Source: Xanthoparmelia taractica (lineage: Eukaryota > Ascomycota > Lecanoromycetes > Lecanorales > Parmeliaceae). From it: DNA of 20,183 nt. The DNA lies in NCBI GenBank assembly GCA_033085395.1, contig JANQBS010000468.1:1-20183 (forward strand). The letters run 5' to 3'. Both the position numbers and the translations under genes were made by a program. The notes under the pieces are model-generated. The model was given only the letters and a program-made list of their open reading frames with translations. It had not been told where the DNA came from and searched no databases. Shown one piece after another: positions 9,661-20,120 of the stretch; position 1 is the first letter of the stretch; the number at the start of each line of letters is the position of its first letter.

Positions 9661-10113
9661 TTCAAAACGTCGAATAGATTTATAAAAAGTAGGTTTATTT
9701 AACGACTTAATTAGATAATTAACGATCTTGAATTAAGAAATAAGTAGTTGTTCTTAATGAATTAATAGATATTAGTCTAATAGATCTAAGAGTGTTGAAC
9801 GTGAGATACTTATAAATCTTCTTAATATCGTTAGATATTAAATTAGCGTATTTGTGATCAGTGATAATAAATTTCTAAATATTAAATGCGAGGCTGAATA
9901 CTTATCTATCTATTAAAGTAGTTAGCGTTGTAAGACTAATTGTAAAAGAAGTAAAATAAGAAGACTTTTAGTAGGCAAAGAGCAAAGAAAAGCTAATAAG
10001 ATCTTACTAATCTAATAACTTACTCATTTAATGAATTCGATGATGATAAGTGAACTATATTGATAAAGAACACCTTCTGAATCGATTCGACAGTTAGTTG
10101 ACATCGAAATCAA
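9661..10113 (-). other. Leader region of the minus-strand Gypsy
   Basis: This is the stretch between the primer-binding site and the first recognisable Gag peptide, about 450 bp. It should hold the untranslated leader and the Gag start, but no start codon can be chosen with confidence. Mutation looks lighter towards the LTR (about 9980-10113), where CpA and TpG are more frequent. Confidence 0.45.
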
Positions 10114-10125
10114 GCGTTGCTATCA
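10114..10125 (-). other. Candidate primer-binding site of the minus-strand Gypsy
   Basis: On the minus strand, three bases after the 5' LTR, the sequence is tgatagcaacgc. If the second G of an original TGG became A by RIP, this would pair with a tRNA ending GCGTTGCTACCA, with the CCA end in the right place. I do not name the tRNA. Position and the TGG-like start support the call. Confidence 0.4.
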
Positions 10126-10128
10126 TAT

Positions 10129-10295
10129 TGTTATGAAAAAGATCTGGGATTGATAATTGAAAAGTCTGTCGAATTCTAAGGGCCGCAGGGCGGAGAAATC
10201 TACTGGGAAACTAATACAAATTTGACCTAGCCTTCCCGATCTTCCTCGATCTTCCCGAAATGCCTTTGGCATTGACATATAGAAAAACCGTGATA
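10129..10295 (-). repeat. 5' LTR of the minus-strand Gypsy
   Basis: This is the second 167-bp LTR, reading tgttatga to ccgtgata on the plus strand. It aligns end to end with 3189-3355 with transitions only. Each copy carries its own mutations, for instance TG intact here but TA at the left copy's edge, and gtgata here against gtgaca there. It would contain the promoter and transcription start for the element, reading leftwards. No TATA box can be separated from the AT-rich background with confidence. Confidence 0.9.
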
Positions 10296-10300
10296 TTAAT
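10296..10300. repeat. Target-site duplication TTAAT, right copy
   Basis: It is identical to 3184-3188 and abuts the outer end of the right LTR. Confidence 0.85.
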
Positions 10301-13140
10301 ATTCTCCATTGATATCGTAATAACGAGTTATTTATTCTACGAAGCTATAACTTATACTTAATTCTACGAACGCTTCTATAACGAATATAAGAAATATTTA
10401 TTTTAATTATTATATTCTCTTTAATAAGAGCGATAGATATTTTATAATATCTAATAATTTTCTTATCGTCTATAAAACGATAATAGATAATATTATCGTA
10501 GAGATAGAATAATCTATTTAATTACTAAGATATTTCTTATAAACGATACGTAGATTATCTAAACGAATTAGACTACTTATTATACTCTTATAATTAACGA
10601 TTATTTATAAATTTCTAAAGATCTCGCTTCGCTTTTAATTTCTTAATAAAAAGCTATATTATTATTATCGATCGAATTTTAATATCGAGATTTATTAAAT
10701 CTAATTTAACTAGATATAGCGGTATTTAATTTCTAAAGCGATTATATAAAATTAAATATTTTATAAATATATCTATAATTTTCTTCTCTTGATAATATCT
10801 TTAAGAGTATATTTCTCTATATATAGCTTATTTATTACTTTAACAATACTTATTTTAAAACGTATTATTAGTTACTTCGTGAAGTTTATTAATAATATAT
10901 CTTTAAAAGTCTTTCGCTTAAAATTATTAATTTTCTTAAGATATTAATTTAATATTAATTCTCGAAAATAGAAAAATAAGTTCTCTCTCACGATTATCTT
11001 ATTAATTAGAAATATATAATTATAAACTCTTTTATTAAACGTATAAACTTTTCGAAAAATAATATTCTTATAACTATAAATAACGTAATTAGTATTATAT
11101 AATTTTAAAGTATTCGAGTAAAAGAGATCCAAGTCTTATATATTAAATTTTAATTAATTATTAATAATTAAGTTTTTTAACCATCTTTATTCGTCTTAAA
11201 TATCACGCTCTTTACGTTTATTAAATAAATCTTATAATTAAGTTATAATTAATACGATTCTAAGCTTTTTTCTAATACAAGTATAAAATATATTATTATT
11301 AAAATTCTAATTTCTTATTATTAATAATAATAATTATTTATTCTTAATTAATAACGTAGAAGTTAATTAATTTAAAGAGATTTTTATTAATATTAAGCTT
11401 TGCTTCGCGATAATATTAAAGATACTAAATAATTTATAAGTTAATTATCTTCTTTTCGAGTATTAATTAAATTAAGTATTTATTAATATATTTCGCTAAG
11501 AGAATATATCTCGACGTAGAGTCGATAGCGCTAATAATAAAGATTTTTTTAATTTAGCTTATATTAATTTCAATGTTTTTATCGTTAATATAATTATTAT
11601 TAATTAAGGTTTATACGACTTAAGAAGCTTATTTAACGTTATTTAATATTCGTCTATAAATAAGTATTAAGGAGCGAGCTTCTTAGCGTTTACTATTTTT
11701 AATAATATATTTTAATCTATTATTAAATCTAATAAAAATAATTTAATTAAAAATAAATTTATATTTAAGTTATTAATTAATAGCGTATTTTTAATATTTA
11801 AAGCTAATAAACTAAAAATTAATATCGAGCTACGCTAATATATCTAATTTTTCGAAATTAAATAATTAACTAAAGAAAGTAAGAATAAGCTTTCTATTAA
11901 CGATGAAATTGTCGCTAATATATTAATATTAATCTTTTTAAATTTCTTTTTAAATATTAATAAAAAAATAAGAACGCTTTATTTTTCGAATTAGATAAAG
12001 TCTATAGATAATTAAGAATATATTCTATAGTCTTATTAAGTTATCTAATTATTAATCGTAAAGTTAGCTTGTAAATAGCTTAATTTAAGAGTTAAGATAA
12101 TAAAGAAATAGATTTCGATCGAGATCGAATACGAGCTACTCTAATCGATATTTCTTTCTAAGAGTCACACTTAATAAAACGATTGATATATTTAATAATA
12201 AACTCGATAATAGATTAAATATTTATAGATATAATACTTACGAAGAAATAATTAATTTTAATAAAATCTCGAAAATAATACGTTAAAATAAGAGTGTTTC
12301 TCGATATATAGAAATAAAGAACTTTCTTTAGTTTAACGATATTTATTATTAATTAAAGATAAGTGATTATTAAATTATAAAAATAGATAATTATCCTTTA
12401 TAGAATTTTTTTAATAAGTTCTTATTAATTAAAAGAAGCTTATTAATACTAACGAAAAAGACTTTTATAATTTATCGATAATTAATAAATATTAATATCT
12501 TATAATAATTTTAAAATTAGAAAGAAATTAAATTTAAGCTATTAAGTTCTAAAATACGCTAATAAGATAAGCGAACTTTTAATAAGTAAATATATATCGA
12601 TAAATAAATAATAAATAAATAAATAATATAGATAAATCGATAAGATAATAAGTATTACGTAAGAGAGTAACGTGTAGATTAATTGTATTAATAAAGAACT
12701 TTTAATTGAATAGTAAGTTAAGTAAATAATAACTAGCTATTAATAGACGTTACTATTAATTATTGTTAATTATTATTAAATTAACGATCTAAATAGAATC
12801 GTCGATTTAATCTAGATCGACGACGTAATAATAATATTAAACCGACGATATACTATAAATATATATATAAAGATAATATCTTAAACTAAGCTAAGTGCCA
12901 ATATCTAATTACAAGTGTTATTGCCAAACGTTTTCGTAATAGAAAAGATAAAATACGTGTCGCTAAAAGAGTAATAGATAGCGAGTAGTTATTAAGTATA
13001 GAACTAATATCTAGCAAGTAATTCGTGATACTCGCTATAATAAAACGAAATTAGAGCGTTGCTATTATTTATTAGATATTAAAAAGTTAAGTGAAAGATA
13101 ATTAATTTCTTCTAACGAAAACTGCTATCTAAATACTATT
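10301..13140. other. RIP-degraded AT-rich sequence, unidentified (right part of split target)
   Basis: About 2.8 kb of heavily RIP-mutated DNA with many stops in all frames. The longest minus-strand open piece (11132-10944, 62 codons) contains IFRKVYTFNKRVYNYIFLIN and FYFRELILN. Its continuation past a stop is rich in Lys, Arg and Asn and could be a Gag core, but I cannot identify it. A perfect 8-bp hairpin lies at 12799-12823 and a short TAAA-rich run near 12600-12635. I found no RT, integrase or transposase motif. It was continuous with 1613-3188 before the Gypsy insertion. Confidence 0.55.
12799..12823. repeat. Perfect 8-bp hairpin
   Basis: The arms tcgtcgat (12799-12806) and atcgacga (12816-12823) are exact inverse complements around a 9-base loop. 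The CpG-containing arms stand out in AT-rich sequence. It might be part of a decayed LTR or terminator-like structure, but RIP favours retention of tcga motifs, so chance is possible. Confidence 0.5.
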
Positions 13141-13560
13141 TGCTTCGGCCAAGGCAAGTACTAGTTAGGTGCTAGCATACCGGCCAAGGCAAGTACTAGT
13201 CATGGCCAAGGCAAGTACTATTCGTAATAATATTATTATTTCTAGCGTTTCGTGTATTTTTTATAATAGCTTCTCTAGCTTCTAGAGTCTTTACGGATTC
13301 GACTTATATAGACTAGCTTCTTAAGCTTCTAGTACTAGTAGTTAGCTTCTAAAGCTAGAGTCGAGACTTCCCGAATTATAGATATAATAATACGAATAAT
13401 ATCTTATTATTAATTAGATATTTATTGTTATGAGCATAACCCATCGGATCTTCGAATCCGATTCTTTCTAGTTCCTGCTTAACTAGATCCTAAAAGAAGC
13501 TGCCAAGCTACTACTAAAAGGAGCTGTTAAGCTAGCTATTAGTATTTAGCTAGATCTCGC
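13141..13560. other. Cluster of short direct repeats and palindromes; candidate LTR or leader of the plus-strand Gypsy
   Basis: This region is less AT-rich than its left side. It holds three copies of ggccaaggcaagtacta (from 13147, 13182 and 13204), five copies of agcttct between 13268 and 13350, the palindrome gttatg-ag-cataac (13430-13443), and a hairpin atcggat-cttcga-atccgat just after it. Interspersed motifs like these are common in LTR promoter regions, and the Gag coding part of the plus-strand Gypsy starts downstream. No matching 3' LTR remains in the window, so the LTR reading is inference. Confidence 0.4.
13147..13221 (+). repeat. Three copies of a 17-bp direct repeat
   Basis: The motif ggccaaggcaagtacta starts at 13147, 13182 and 13204. 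Copies 1 and 2 share two further bases, gt. Start-to-start spacing is 35 and 22 bp. The copies keep CpA and look untouched by RIP, in contrast with the sequence before 13130. Confidence 0.9.
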
Positions 13561-14479
13561 TGAGAAGAAATAATTATTATCCTTTTAATTTATAACTTAT
13601 TTATAATAATTAATAGTAACGCTTGATTTACTTATATTAACATTATTAATTACTTAATACTAGAGCTATTAGATTTAGTCGTTTTTTTATTATTCTTTGC
13701 TTCTTATTCTATTACGTTGTTTCTCTAAGCTCTTACTTAAAGATCTTCTATTAAATATTAATCTTCTTCTTATTACTTTTATTAATCTAGCTACCTTAGT
13801 ATTTCGTGAAATAATTATTATAGCTTAGTAATTGCGAGACTTTATAGCTTTCGATTACAAATTCGATATAGTAATCGATTACGTTACTTGTTAAGTCGTT
13901 TAGCTTCTTATTAAGAATATCTTTAGATTAATAAGAGCTATTTTCGAAGTATTTTTATTAGTTATAGCAAGAGCTTAGCGTGCTAGATTTCGATTATTAT
14001 CGATCGATTCGTTTATTGAACTTTAATAAACTTAATTTAAGAATTAAGTCGTTAATAGAGTAGCAGTTAGAAACGCCGTGCTTATCCTTAAATTAATTAT
14101 AAATCACCTACGATAGTAGTTCGAAAACCTAGTTATTATTACTTCTGATACTACTACGGACGTTTCTCTCGATACTATCTTATCATTAGTTAGCCTAATA
14201 AATCGACTTTTAATTCCACTCTCGAATCCGCCTTCAAGTTCTTTAGATTCGCCTTTAAATTTTTCTACGAAAGCTATATCTATAGAATTTATAAAGAATA
14301 CATTCAAGTTATTAGAAGCATCTATATTTTATATTATAATTAATAACTTCTCGAAAGCATAGCGAAATAAAATAACTACTATTATAGTATAAGTTATTAT
14401 TATAGTTAATTAAGCGGCTTCGTTAGGCCAAGCTTAAGTATCTCGAGTAAAATAACTTTCTTAATTTCAATCACGAGAT

Positions 14480-15680
14480 ATTAGCTATTTCGATTTAGAT
14501 TCTTAAGCTACTTCGATAGAAGTTAAGAAGACTTATAATATCTATTACAACGTTTTTAGCTTTATTAATCGGCTACGCATTAAAATAACGTCTATAAATA
14601 CTATTATACTTTATTAAAACATTAAATTCTACTTACTCGATACTGCTAATAATTAATATATTAATTAGCTTATTTATATTAGTAGAGTAGATCTTCGTGA
14701 CGATTCTAACGGCGTTAAGAAATAATATAACGCTTTAAAAGCTAGATTTCGTGACTTATCTAATAAATCACTTACTCTACTTAAATCGATGCGCTATATT
14801 ATTAAGAATATATGAAGTAAGCGAGATTCGACGAATTATATTTCTAATATTATTCTTAACAGCAAGAATACTAATATCGTTACTACGAAACCTACTTAAG
14901 TTCTATTAATATATGAATATATTAATAGCGAGCTAAGAAGAGATCTCCCTTAGCTCATCGATAATTTTATAATAATGAGCTTGCTTGAAGAACTAAGACA
15001 TTAGAAGAATATCTGATATAATATCTATGAATCTTATAGATCTTATAACGCATTAAGATTCTTAAATCGTTATGATTAAGCTAGATATAATAAAGGTAAG
15101 TAAGATTAATATATTATTAATTCTTTTTGATTAAACTTTATTTTATAACGCTCGTAGACTAACGATTTGTCTTATAATAATAACGGATTTAGCTATGATA
15201 AGCCTTTAAGGCCTTACTATTTTAATAACTCGAATTCTTATAACCGATCTTTCTTTTCTTACGATAGTGGAAATAACTATTAAAATAATAATAATATTAA
15301 TTTATTATAGATATAATTATAGTAGCAGCAAGGGCCTTCGCTTGATATTCGCCAGTCTCTTCAAATTATTAACGAAAATATAAACGCGTCTTCTTTTAAG
15401 ATGAATTAGATATAATTAAATTTAAACGACAATAACTATAAAAGTAATTGTTTTGGGAATCGAAATTCTTTTAGATCGTACTTTAATAAATCTTAATAGC
15501 GTTCTTATATTAGTGCGTATTAATATAATATCGAGCCTAAGAAAGAAAATAAATTTATAAACGATTAGAAATAGTATAACGTCTACGAAGAAGTATTCTA
15601 TTAAGAAGCGAAATAGACATATAAACGAGCTACTAAGAATAAGAAACACTCGAATTCTAATAATCAGGAATATTAGGATC
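14480..15680 (+). pseudogene. Gag core and Asn/Gln-rich tail of the plus-strand Gypsy
   Basis: The frame beginning near 14507 reads ATSIEVKKTYNIYYNVFSFI, then NALKARFRDLSNKSLTLL, then SKRDSTNYISNI, then YEYINSELRRDLP and LLEELRH. The ELRRDLP block is typical of capsid-type Gag proteins of fungal Gypsy elements. From about 15165 follows a tail rich in Asn, Ser, Tyr and Gln (NNSNSYNRSFFSYDSGNN). Stops are frequent at likely Gln and Trp codons. Minus-strand open stretches over 14104-14307 and 15422-15649 are antisense shadows. Confidence 0.65.
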
Positions 15681-15691
15681 GCGATAACACG

Positions 15692-16102
15692 GTGAAAGTT
15701 TACTTCCTTACGGAACTAGTGCAGATATATCGATATCGTTATTGCGACTCGGATTTCGAATTCAATAATCGATTATATAAATATATTCGTATTACTTATA
15801 ATAGCAAGCAAAGCTCGAGAGTCGCTATAAAGACGACTTCTGCTTCGATAGTATTAGCTATTTCTACTATAATTATAAAAGTAGGAATATTAGAATCAAA
15901 AGGCACTAAAGAGTCAGAAACGATATTTTATACGTCGAAAGTTATTTATTTTAATATTATCGACTTTTTTAAAGAAGACTATACTTTTCGAGATTATCGC
16001 TTTATTATCGCTCTAATAATATTCTTTCTAATAGACGAAGACTACGAATTATACTTCGATACTAAATTATTAATCGAAAGTTCCTTCTTGAGATTCTTTT
16101 AG
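15692..16102 (+). pseudogene. Zinc-finger-like and aspartic protease segment of the plus-strand Gypsy
   Basis: This 136-codon open piece starts at an internal Met. Residues 13-33 (YRYRYCDSDFEFNNRL, then YKYIR) look like a C2H2-type finger whose first Cys and both His are now Tyr (residues 15, 29 and 31), leaving Cys18. Residues 97-124 (YTFRDYRFIIALI, then DYELYFDT) match the protease entry FRDYRFxxA---ELCFDTGC. The active site reads D123-T124-K125 instead of D-T-G, and the flanking Cys is Tyr121. The rest of the protease continues downstream in another frame: near 16345-16560, FNIIISIINLKRRFLNLSAN is recognisable. Confidence 0.75.
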
Positions 16103-17079
16103 AAATCTTTATTAAAAAAATAGCGATATTTATAACTATACGAGACTTAAAAATAAATACTTATAATGCTAGCGAATATATTTACTTAAAGATATATCTT
16201 TTTAATAAAAGTGACATAGTACGTATTTAGCGAGAATTTTATATCGTTGATAATCTTACGACTAAGACTCTCGTTGAAATTAATATTATTAAGTTAAAAA
16301 AGATCGTTCTTAATATAATAAGAAATATTATAATTATTACTTCGTGTAAGAATATCGAAATAGCTATTATCTTTATTAGTTCTCGATTATAAATTAAAGT
16401 TACTATCTTTAGCAATAAAAGAATAACGATTTTATTTTATTTTAATATTATTATTTCTATTATTAATCTTAAACGCCGATTTCTTAATCTATCTGCGAAT
16501 TATAACTTTATCTTCGAATCTTAGAAGCTAAATACTCTCTTCGTCTATATTCACGTTATAAATTATAACGTATCGAAAGTCTTTATAAAAATAACACTAA
16601 TCGCGCTATTAATCTATTTCGCAAGATTAAACTCGATATTATCACGAATTACGAAATAGCTAAATATTTCTTAATCGATACTTCTTAGCACGATCTTACT
16701 ATTAGAGTATCGAAGCGAGCTAGATCTTAAGAATAAATCAAGTCTAGCTTACGAAAGCGAATAGTTACTACTATTGCTTTCACGACTACTATAACTTCTT
16801 TCGCTTAAGCGATAAAAGAAGTGCACTTTATAGAAATCATTATTTATAGCACTTCGAAAGCTCGTTCCACGCTCGCTACTATAATAATAGATTTTTCTTC
16901 TCTATAATAGAATACGAGTAGTATTAGAAACGTATCTGAGTCGAAATAAATAAATATTTCTCTGCTTAATAATTAGAGAGATCTCTATAAATTAGATTAA
17001 GTACGAATATATTCGCTAAGTTAGAAGAATAAAGAAGTTATTAATAAAGAATTCGATAAGCTATATTCCTAGAATCGAA

Positions 17080-17700
17080 TAAAGTGAATTACTACTGCTA
17101 CGCTCTTTTTATTCTCGTGCTTCATCGTCTAGAAGATTACTTCGAAAGGCGAACGCAAAAGACGTATCGTGATAGATATTCGAGCACTCAATAAGATTAT
17201 CATATTAGATACTTATTCGATATTTTCTTAAGTAGAGATTCTAGCAACGATAAAAAATATCAATTTTTTTTCTACGATTAATGTAGCAAGTTTCTTCTAT
17301 TAATAATAAATTAATTTAGCGTATCGATATCGCCTTATTATATCTTCTCATCGAGGTCAAAAATTATTCAAAATCCCTATTATAGACTATCGCAACTCTT
17401 CGGTCTACGTATAGCGCATAATCAATCGAATTCTTCGATTATTTCGATATTTCTATCGTATCTATATCGATAATATTATAATCTTTTTAGCGTCTTTAAA
17501 AGAGCACGAATCTTATTTATAATAAGTCTTCTTAAAGCTAATAGAAATAAATATTTATCTATCGCCTCGAAAATTCTTTTTTAATTATTTTATAATATAA
17601 TTATTAAATTAAAAAATTAATGCTTTAAGATTAGCTATTACTTCTAATAAGCTAGTTATTATTATAAATCTATACTTTTCGAAGACTCTCGACTAGCTTA
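17080..17700 (+). pseudogene. Reverse transcriptase of the plus-strand Gypsy
   Basis: RKRRIVIDIRALNKIIILDT (from about 17151) matches the RVVVDIRxLNK block. It is followed by INVASFFY, SSHRGQKLFKIPIIDYRNSS and INRILRLFRYF. The active-site box expected as YVDD reads YIDN (17463-17474), with the second Asp codon changed to AAT. Then come IIIFLASLKEHESYL and, further on, LKKYLDLIDYLR. The fingers-palm order and the HRGQ block are typical of fungal Gypsy RTs. The enzyme copied the element's RNA into DNA; it is inactive here. Confidence 0.9.
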
Positions 17701-17959
17701 AGAAGTACTTAGATCTTATCGACTATCTACGATAGTATATTTCTCACCACGCCGTTATAGCTAAATTACTATAATTACGCAAAATCTTTCTTAATTAATA
17801 TACACGTTAGGGCCAGAATTAGAATATACGAGATACTATACGCAAGAAGCTAGCGGGTAGCACATATTTTTCGATACTCACTTTAAAAGAATTAAATATC
17901 TTTTATTAACTATAAAAATTATTCGCTTCTTCTATTATTCTTTATTATTTTAACGAGAA

Positions 17960-18420
17960 ATAATAGCTATATATAAATCTCGATGCTAGTAAGGAATTCG
18001 AATTCGGCGCTTACGTCTATTATTCTTCGAGCTCGCCGACCGCTATCTTTCACGATAAAAATACGTTAAAGTAGAAGTCGTAACAATTAATTCTCTTTCT
18101 GAGTCGATTATTCATAGATATTAAAACTCGCTATTAATTTATCGAGCTAGAAGTAGCTAATCTAATATAAGTTATAAAGAAAATTCGTTATATAATTAAA
18201 GTTTCTATATTAATAATTATTATCTACACTAATTACTTCGTAATAGTATCGATTATTAAATAGATTAGTCTTAATATCACATTAATTAAGAAGCTTAATC
18301 TTCGCTTCATTCGTGCTTCGGAGTATCTATAGCGCTTTTATCTAAATATTCGCTATAAGTCTAAAATGAATAATATCGTTTTTAACGTATTATTAAGATT
18401 AATAAGTCGTGAATATTAAA
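17960..18420 (+). pseudogene. RNase H domain of the plus-strand Gypsy
   Basis: In the same frame as RT, NLDASKEFEFGAYVYY (from about 17976) matches the LDASKExGFGAMVYH start and keeps its Asp. Next are ILFLS, stop, LF, and a later IELEVANLI with IKKIRYII. The active-site TDH motif is now TNY (Asn codon 18231-18233), again a G to A change. KLNLRFIRASEYL ends the domain, as in its relatives. Confidence 0.85.
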
Positions 18421-18729
18421 TAAGTAATAAATCGATGAAAGTAGTAAAGTACTTTTCTACTAGCTTAATAACAATAAGTGAAAATTTTCGATAGCGTCTA
18501 ATGCGAGGATATTAAGAATTAAGATTAATATGAGTATTACGAATAATACGCGATAATAAAGAAGAGAATATCGCCAAGCTATTTTATCGTATTGTTAATA
18601 ATTTATTATACTTCGATAACGATAAACGAGGTCTTCGACTCTATATTTTAGAAGTTATAAAAGTAAAAGTATTTAAGCTCGCTTATAATAAAATAGAGTA
18701 TCTCGATTACGCGCGTACTTATAAGAAGC

Positions 18730-19640
18730 TTACGAAAGGCCTATATATATTCAATATAATAAGTAAACTTCATGAATTTATTCGCTATTATTCTTATTGT
18801 TAGCTAAATTAAATATCGAGATATCAATTATACGAATTATTATAATCAATTCTCTCGTCTATTAGATCGTTTTATATTATTATAATTAACTTTATTTTTA
18901 TTCTCCTCGATAAAAGACTATAATTACGTTCTTTCGATTACTAATAAGTTTTTAAAAGTAGTGATCTTTATTTTTAAAAGAATTATATAATTAGAAAAGA
19001 AGTAAGTTATTAAGCTTTTAAATCGACTTATCGAGATTAATTGAGATTTATTACGTGTTATACTATCGAATAGAGATCGACGATTTATTAAATAGTTATA
19101 AAAGCAAATCTTTATTACATTAAAAGTTAATCTATTATACTCTATCGCATAATATTCGCAGATAGATAACGCTTTAAAACGAACGAATTAGATAACTAAG
19201 ATAGCTCTTCGCTACTATATAGTAACTCTAAAAGATTAGAAGTTATAATTAATAATACTATTAAGAATATCAGTAGCACTAAATAATTTCACTAAGTATA
19301 GTTCTATTAATCGTATATCTATCCAAGTTCTCTATGGCTTTCGCATTAGGAAAGCACTAAATCTACTTCGAATCGAGAATAATAAGAATCTCGTGCCTAT
19401 CTCACGAGCTACTCGCGCTACTTTTACTTTAATAGGAGTAACTATTACGATAGTAGCTTACCTAGTTATTAAAAATATCGCTCGCCGCGATTATATTATA
19501 AATACGATCGATTTAGAAAGACTCGCTTATATAAATAAGTATCGATTAACTTATATTAATATTAAAGATATTATCGCGCTCGCTTTATTAAAGATAAAGG
19601 AGATCTATAATTCACGCTATTAATTATTATTCTTTAAGAA
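18730..19640 (+). pseudogene. Integrase of the plus-strand Gypsy (all three catalytic residues lost)
   Basis: The first catalytic Asp position lies in IIINFIFIL and is Asn (18888-18890). The second, in VILSNRDRRF, is Asn (19069-19071). The Glu, in NALKRTN, is Lys (19177-19179). The second and third positions are 36 codons apart, so the DD35E spacing is intact although every acidic residue is gone. All three changes are G to A. The first lies in a different frame from the other two, so an indel sits between 18890 and 19069. The C-terminal half stays open at 19393-19623 (RATRATFTLIGVTITIVAYL), then a shift near 19645 leads into NLRLHKNYS. Confidence 0.85.
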
Positions 19641-19649
19641 AGAAACTTA

Positions 19650-20100
19650 ATTAATCTTCGACTTCATAAGAACTACTCCGTCTCGACTATCTTCTCTCGC
19701 AAGATCGACCAGCAGCTAATAGAATTCTTTCGAATTCTAGAACGCATAAATCGCCTCGCCTATCGACTCGAGCTATCAGTTAATATAAAGATTTATAATA
19801 TTATATCTATAGCATATCTAAAGCCAGCTATAAATCTCGCCGAGAATCCCTATCAGCGCTATCGAATATTAATATCTACTATAGTAATAAAAGATTAAAA
19901 AGAATAAGAAGTTAAATATCTCTTTCGAAAGCGCCGTATCCGATAAGGACGAGAATAGTCTACGCAGTACTTAGTGCGCTGGCTAAACTATAATCCTAAG
20001 TTAGATATCTAAAAATCGAAACGAGAGTTATAACGACACGTATAGAAGCGTATTTAGAAATACGAGTTAGCTAATAATAACGCTAGTCTAATTCTAAATC
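19650..20100 (+). pseudogene. Integrase C-terminus and chromodomain of the plus-strand Gypsy
   Basis: ILERINRLAYRLEL (from about 19725), then IISIAYLKPAI and NPYQRYR, are the linker usually found between integrase and chromodomain. The chromodomain follows: EVKYLFRKRRIR (from 19908), stop, GRE, then QYLVRWLNYNPKLDI. The YLVRW core is intact. Preservation here is better than in the Gag and RT parts, with near-normal CpA in places. Coding ends shortly before the terminal repeat. Confidence 0.85.
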
Positions 20101-20120
20101 TCGCTAAAGAATAATAATTA

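Larger units (their letters stand above)
3189..10295 (-). mobile_element. Structurally complete Ty3/Gypsy chromovirus, RIP-inactivated
   Basis: This is a 7107-bp LTR retrotransposon on the minus strand. Two 167-bp direct repeats bound it, flanked by the duplication TTAAT. A candidate primer-binding site follows the 5' LTR (right side) and a candidate polypurine tract precedes the 3' LTR (left side). Between them the order gag, protease, RT, RNase H, integrase, chromodomain is the Ty3/Gypsy order, with the chromodomain placing it among chromoviruses. Codon starts I checked in gag, protease, RT, integrase and chromodomain all share one frame (start coordinates divisible by three). So I see no net frameshift, only substitutions. 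Stops replacing Gln and Trp codons and lost catalytic residues make it non-autonomous. It split an older AT-rich sequence. Confidence 0.9.
13600..20119 (+). mobile_element. Second Ty3/Gypsy chromovirus, plus strand, RIP- and indel-inactivated, 3' end missing
   Basis: Gag, zinc finger plus protease, RT, RNase H, integrase and chromodomain follow in Ty3/Gypsy order on the plus strand. The reading frame changes at least four times: between about 16100 and 16345, between about 16600 and 17154, between 18890 and 19069, and near 19645. This element therefore carries indels as well as RIP transitions. It ends at 20119, where the right terminal repeat begins, so its 3' untranslated region and 3' LTR are absent. 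A 5' LTR is only suspected at 13141-13560. Shared RNase H and chromodomain motifs relate it to the minus-strand element, but the sequences are clearly different families. Confidence 0.8.

Noticed and set aside
3189..10295. Copia-type element
   Set aside because: The short LTR first suggested it, but RT, RNase H, then integrase, followed by a chromodomain, is the Gypsy order.
13147..13221. CRISPR-like array
   Set aside because: Only three 17-bp copies with unequal short spacers, in a eukaryotic transposon context.
14104..14307. 67-codon minus-strand open frame
   Set aside because: Antisense to the Gag region of the plus-strand Gypsy, with no recognisable motif.
15422..15649. 75-codon minus-strand open frame, hydrophobic
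   Set aside because: Antisense to the Gag tail of the plus-strand Gypsy; hydrophobicity follows from the reversed Asn/Lys/Glu codons.
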